Source: Blastocatellia bacterium
Lineage (GTDB): Bacteria; Acidobacteriota; Blastocatellia; Pyrinomonadales; Pyrinomonadaceae
Assembly: GCA_013695495.1 (NCBI GenBank)
Contig: JACDAK010000099.1
Span: 1-14,670 of the forward strand
Direction: 5' to 3'
Length of the DNA: 14,670 bases
The position numbers and the translations under genes are program-made. Below are positions 11,941 to 14,670 of the stretch, piece by piece. The notes beneath the pieces are model-generated. The model was not told where the DNA came from. It worked only from the letters and a program-made list of their open reading frames with translations, and made no database searches. The first letter of the stretch is position 1. Each line of letters begins with the position of its first letter.

Positions 11941-13995
11941 ATGAAAAATCTATTAATCACCGCTATTCTATTCGCGTGCTCCGCAATTTCTGTTGGGGGC
12001 CAAGGCTCAGGTAGCGTGACAACCGAGAAGCTCTCGGTTCGCCTGGCGAGTCAGTTGAAGGCTGCGGATAGCGCAAAACCGGTAGCACGCGCGGAACGGG
12101 AGCGAGCGCTCACCAAGATGATGGAGGGCCAGGGATACATCTGGAGAGTTTCGAGGGTGCGGAGCCAGCGTGAACTTGCCGAGATCACTACTCGTGCCCA
12201 GGCGGCGTATGTAGCGGCTTTATCGGCAGACCCGACGTTGGCAGAAGCGTACACAGCACTTGCGGAGATCCATCTTGCCGCCGGAACGGGGGAAGTCGCA
12301 ATGGAGGAAGCTCTGGCGCTCGCTGAACTCGGGTTGAAGGTCGATGGTGACAACTTTGGGTCGCGGCGGCTGCTAGGGCGGCTGTATGCATTCAAAAGCG
12401 GTTTAGGACGTACGGAACTGGTCGAGCCTTTTGCTGCGAGATCAATCGAAAACTGGACGGCGGTGACCCGATTGGACCCGCGGAACGCGGAAGGATGGGC
12501 GGTCTTAAGCTTGTTTCACGAGAAACTAGACAAAAAGGACGATGAGATCGGTGCTCTTCAGAGTTGGATCTCGGCTGCGCCGCCGGCTGATTCGCAGTTC
12601 TTTACACGGCTGTTTGGTCCCAAGATCGAGCTGACACCGGAAGCGGCATCGATCCGACTTGGGGGAGCGTACATCCGCTCGGGCAAGATGAAGGAGGCGA
12701 TCGCGGTTCTCAGCTTGATAATCGCGGACGATGCAGAGAATCTTGAGGCAATTGACCTTCTTCAAGAGGCAGTGATGGGAACGTCTACAGAAGCTGCATC
12801 GGCAACGGTCGCGTTGCTGCAGCAGGCAGTTTATGCAAATCCTGCGAGCACTGCCCTTGCCGATATCTTTGCGGAGATGCTCGCTCGAAACGGTCGCTAT
12901 TCTGACGGGGCAGCGGTTTTCGTGCGATCGGCTGAAAGGCTCGAAAATGTTCCGGAAGCGAGTGCGTCGCTTTATGTCGCTCTCGGAGAATTCCAGGTCC
13001 GCCATAGAAGAGAAGCCGATGCGATCGATTCATATAATAAGGCGATCGACATTGTGGAGGAGGTCGATGGTATCGATGCGATCCGCGACAGGCAGTTCCT
13101 TGAGAATGTTTTCGATAAGATGATCGCAGTCTACCGCACTACGAATCAGATTAATAAGGCTATAGAAGCCGTTGAACGGGTGGACAGGTTTTTGGGGCAG
13201 GGCGACATGTACGCCGCGCGGCACATGATAACGCTTTATCGTGAATCGGGCCGAACGGCTGACGCTTTGCGGGCTGTGCGGGCAAGTCGCGAGAAAACTC
13301 CTGAGGATCAGGGATTGATGAGGCTCGAGGCGACCATTCTTTCGGAATCGGGGCAGGTGGAGAAAGCAGTCGAGATAGTACGCAAGGGGATCTCTGCGGA
13401 AGTCCCGATCGGGCGGCCGACGCGGGATGATTTTTCGGATCAGCTATTCATTGCGGAGTTGTACACGAGGGCTAGTCGTCACAAGGATGCTGCGGACGCG
13501 GCAGAAGAGTCATATAAGCTCGCGCGGGGAAACGAGCAGCGTCGGCAGATAGCAAAGTTGACCTTGGCGACGGCGCAGCATCTTGCGGGCGATCACGCGG
13601 CGGCTGAGGGGACGCTGAGAGAGATATTGAAACAGTCGCCCGGAAACCCCATCGCGTTGAACAACCTTGGGTACTTTCTGGTGGAGCGGAATGAAAGACT
13701 TGAGGAAGCTGCTCAAATGATTCGTCAGGCTTTGGCGATCGATCCCACGAATCCGTCTTACCTGGACAGCCTCGGCTGGGCATACTTTAAGCTGGGGAAG
13801 TACGGCGAAGCCGAGAAGTACCTACGGGACGCGGTCCGTTACGATTCAGGTTCGGCAACCATCCAGGAGCATCTTGGTGATGTGTTCGCGAAGCAGGGAA
13901 AGACTGATCTAGCGCGGATGGCATGGGAGCGAGCTTTAACGCTTTCGAGCGCGGAAGAGGATATAAAGCGGCTGCGTGGGAAGCTACAGCGCTGA
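11941..13995 (+). CDS. Exported tetratricopeptide-repeat protein
   Basis: The protein has 684 residues, with a signal peptide at 1-20 (MKNLLITAILFACSAISVGG). A cysteine at position 13 gives LFAC, a poor lipobox because of Phe at -2, so lipidation is unlikely but possible. The rest is almost all helical TPR repeats. The clearest are ADPTLAEAYTALAEIHLAAG (about 97-116), RLDPRNAEGWAVLSLFHEK, SIRLGGAYIRSGKMKEAIAV and EASASLYVALGEFQVRHRREADA. The canonical C-terminal series (about 569-684) reads NPIALNNLGYFLVE, NPSYLDSLGWAYFKLGKYGEAEKYL and ATIQEHLGDVFAKQGKTDLA. It is a protein-interaction scaffold, presumably periplasmic or outer-membrane attached; no enzymatic domain is visible. The ATG at 11941 is chosen because the signal peptide begins there; the in-frame ATG at 11851 would read through the terminator hairpin. 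No Shine-Dalgarno is evident. Confidence 0.85.
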   Translation: MKNLLITAILFACSAISVGGQGSGSVTTEKLSVRLASQLKAADSAKPVARAERERALTKMMEGQGYIWRVSRVRSQRELAEITTRAQAAYVAALSADPTLAEAYTALAEIHLAAGTGEVAMEEALALAELGLKVDGDNFGSRRLLGRLYAFKSGLGRTELVEPFAARSIENWTAVTRLDPRNAEGWAVLSLFHEKLDKKDDEIGALQSWISAAPPADSQFFTRLFGPKIELTPEAASIRLGGAYIRSGKMKEAIAVLSLIIADDAENLEAIDLLQEAVMGTSTEAASATVALLQQAVYANPASTALADIFAEMLARNGRYSDGAAVFVRSAERLENVPEASASLYVALGEFQVRHRREADAIDSYNKAIDIVEEVDGIDAIRDRQFLENVFDKMIAVYRTTNQINKAIEAVERVDRFLGQGDMYAARHMITLYRESGRTADALRAVRASREKTPEDQGLMRLEATILSESGQVEKAVEIVRKGISAEVPIGRPTRDDFSDQLFIAELYTRASRHKDAADAAEESYKLARGNEQRRQIAKLTLATAQHLAGDHAAAEGTLREILKQSPGNPIALNNLGYFLVERNERLEEAAQMIRQALAIDPTNPSYLDSLGWAYFKLGKYGEAEKYLRDAVRYDSGSATIQEHLGDVFAKQGKTDLARMAWERALTLSSAEEDIKRLRGKLQR

Positions 13996-14003
13996 CTGAT
14001 AGG

Positions 14004-14040
14004 AAAAAAAGCGGCATCCAAATCGGGTGCCGCTTTTTGT
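14004..14040 (+). terminator. Bidirectional Rho-independent terminator between convergent genes
   Basis: A 14-base-pair stem (AAAAAGCGGCATCC at 14006-14019 with GGGTGCCGCTTTTT at 14025-14038, one T-G wobble) closes a 5-base loop AAATC. A T-run follows on the plus strand and the A-run at 14004-14010 gives a T-run on the minus strand. It can therefore end both the TPR gene (stop at 13995) and the M48 gene (stop at 14045). Confidence 0.9.
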
Positions 14041-14044
14041 TAGG

Positions 14045-14670
14045 TTATTGTTCCGGAGAGGGTGACGGTTCAGGAGTCGGTTCACCGCGCCTTTGCAGCT
14101 TGGGAGGACCGCTCGACGATGAGCCTGATTCGCTTGTACTGTCGTCAGTAGTTGCATCAGGATCACTCGGCTGACGCCGTCGTAGGGTCGGCCGTCCGGG
14201 TTCGCCGTCATCAACGTCGCTAAGGATGCCTGCCCGAGCGTTCGTAAGCTTCATCAGGTGATTCTTAACCCGCTGAAATTCGGACGTGCTGATCACATAT
14301 TCTTCACGCTCAGCGAAGCGTGCAACGAGCGCGAGGCTGTCGTCGCGGCGGTCAAGCGATTGCGGGTGCGAGGTGAATATCTGTGAAAGCGTGCCGGGCT
14401 TTTTCCTGTTCTTTTCTGCAAGCTTTTCGAACATCGTAGCCATCGCCGTCGGATCGTAACCAGCAGCGTAGAGATATTGCACACCGAGCATGTCGGCTTC
14501 GCGTTCCGCGTTACGGCTGAATTTGAGGAAACCGAGAAGCTGTCCAAATCCACCGGCATTCTGAGCTACCGCACCGGCGATTCCGCCGCCAAATATTATC
14601 GTCGCGATCAGACCGTAATTTATCGCCTGAAGCTTGCCTTGGTTTTCCATGGCGTGACGCGCCGCTACGT
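14045..14670 (-). CDS. M48-family zinc metalloprotease, C-terminal part (N-terminus beyond window)
   Basis: The reading frame is open to the right edge, so only the last 207 residues are seen. At the edge the sequence VAARHAMENQGKL is what normally follows the HExxH zinc motif of M48 peptidases (HE-G-HVAARHA), which must lie just outside. The ATG at 14650 is thus an internal methionine. The third zinc ligand is expected in NAEREADMLGVQYLYAAGYDP, and the conserved SHPQSLDR segment follows (codons near 14378-14355). A hydrophobic stretch (INYGLIATIIFGGGIAGAVA) lies between. The C-terminal 60 residues are low in complexity (Asp, Ser, Pro, Arg) and contain two similar motifs, GRPTLRRR and GPPKLQRR. 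Relatives such as BepA and LoiP are periplasmic and act in outer-membrane protein quality control. It is convergent with the TPR gene across a shared terminator. Confidence 0.87.
   Translation of the reverse strand, partial: VAARHAMENQGKLQAINYGLIATIIFGGGIAGAVAQNAGGFGQLLGFLKFSRNAEREADMLGVQYLYAAGYDPTAMATMFEKLAEKNRKKPGTLSQIFTSHPQSLDRRDDSLALVARFAEREEYVISTSEFQRVKNHLMKLTNARAGILSDVDDGEPGRPTLRRRQPSDPDATTDDSTSESGSSSSGPPKLQRRGEPTPEPSPSPEQ

Noticed and set aside
11953..11982. Lipoprotein signal in the TPR protein (LFAC, Cys13)
   Set aside because: Phe at -2 and a very short preceding hydrophobic segment do not fit the lipobox; an ordinary signal peptide is more likely.
1..14670. CRISPR arrays, tRNA or rRNA genes, transposases, integrases, toxin-antitoxin pairs, restriction or other defence genes
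   Set aside because: None seen on reading both strands; all substantial coding space is accounted for by housekeeping, envelope and metabolic genes.

Overview
The window looks like ordinary chromosomal housekeeping DNA from a Gram-negative bacterium of moderate GC content. I think it is most likely an acidobacterium of the Blastocatellia/Pyrinomonadaceae type. That placement is an inference from gene content: a BamD-like protein, an M48 protease, many exported TPR proteins, a stand-alone PASTA membrane protein, and a CAP-domain protein. I see no tRNA, rRNA, CRISPR array, insertion sequence, integrase or phage gene.

Left part, minus strand (1..1787): a truncated exported Ala/Thr/Val/Lys-rich protein runs off the left edge and is preceded by a sequence resembling a sigma-54 promoter. 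Next come a free-standing cobalamin-binding domain of the methylmalonyl-CoA mutase small-subunit type and a membrane sterol-desaturase/fatty-acid-hydroxylase-family enzyme.

The divergent region 1788..1973 carries a good sigma-70-type promoter for the plus strand. All genes from there to 13995 point right. First is an exported CAP/SCP-domain protein. Then come peptide deformylase (def), a small unknown gene overlapping def by 4 bases, a glutamate-semialdehyde (P5C) dehydrogenase, and an exported protein with two calcium-loop-like repeats. A tight fmt-trhO-rsmB cluster follows, for initiator-tRNA formylation, tRNA wobble-uridine hydroxylation and 16S rRNA methylation. After it lie a single-PASTA membrane protein and ribulose-phosphate 3-epimerase. 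The unit ends with a BamD-like protein and a strong hairpin terminator. A 684-residue TPR protein with a signal peptide forms its own unit. It is separated by a bidirectional terminator from a convergent M48 metalloprotease gene that runs off the right edge.

The order def ... fmt-rsmB-PASTA-rpe mirrors the Firmicutes order def-fmt-rsmB-...-prkC-rsgA-rpe, with a kinase-less PASTA protein where the PASTA kinase would be. BamD-like, TPR and M48 genes lie together at the right end and may concern outer-membrane assembly or quality control. I did not find a clearly new multi-gene system. The best leads are the sigma-54-like promoter, the kinase-less PASTA gene in a conserved slot, the BamD homologue without any lipidation cysteine, and start codons sitting immediately downstream of -10 elements without a Shine-Dalgarno sequence.
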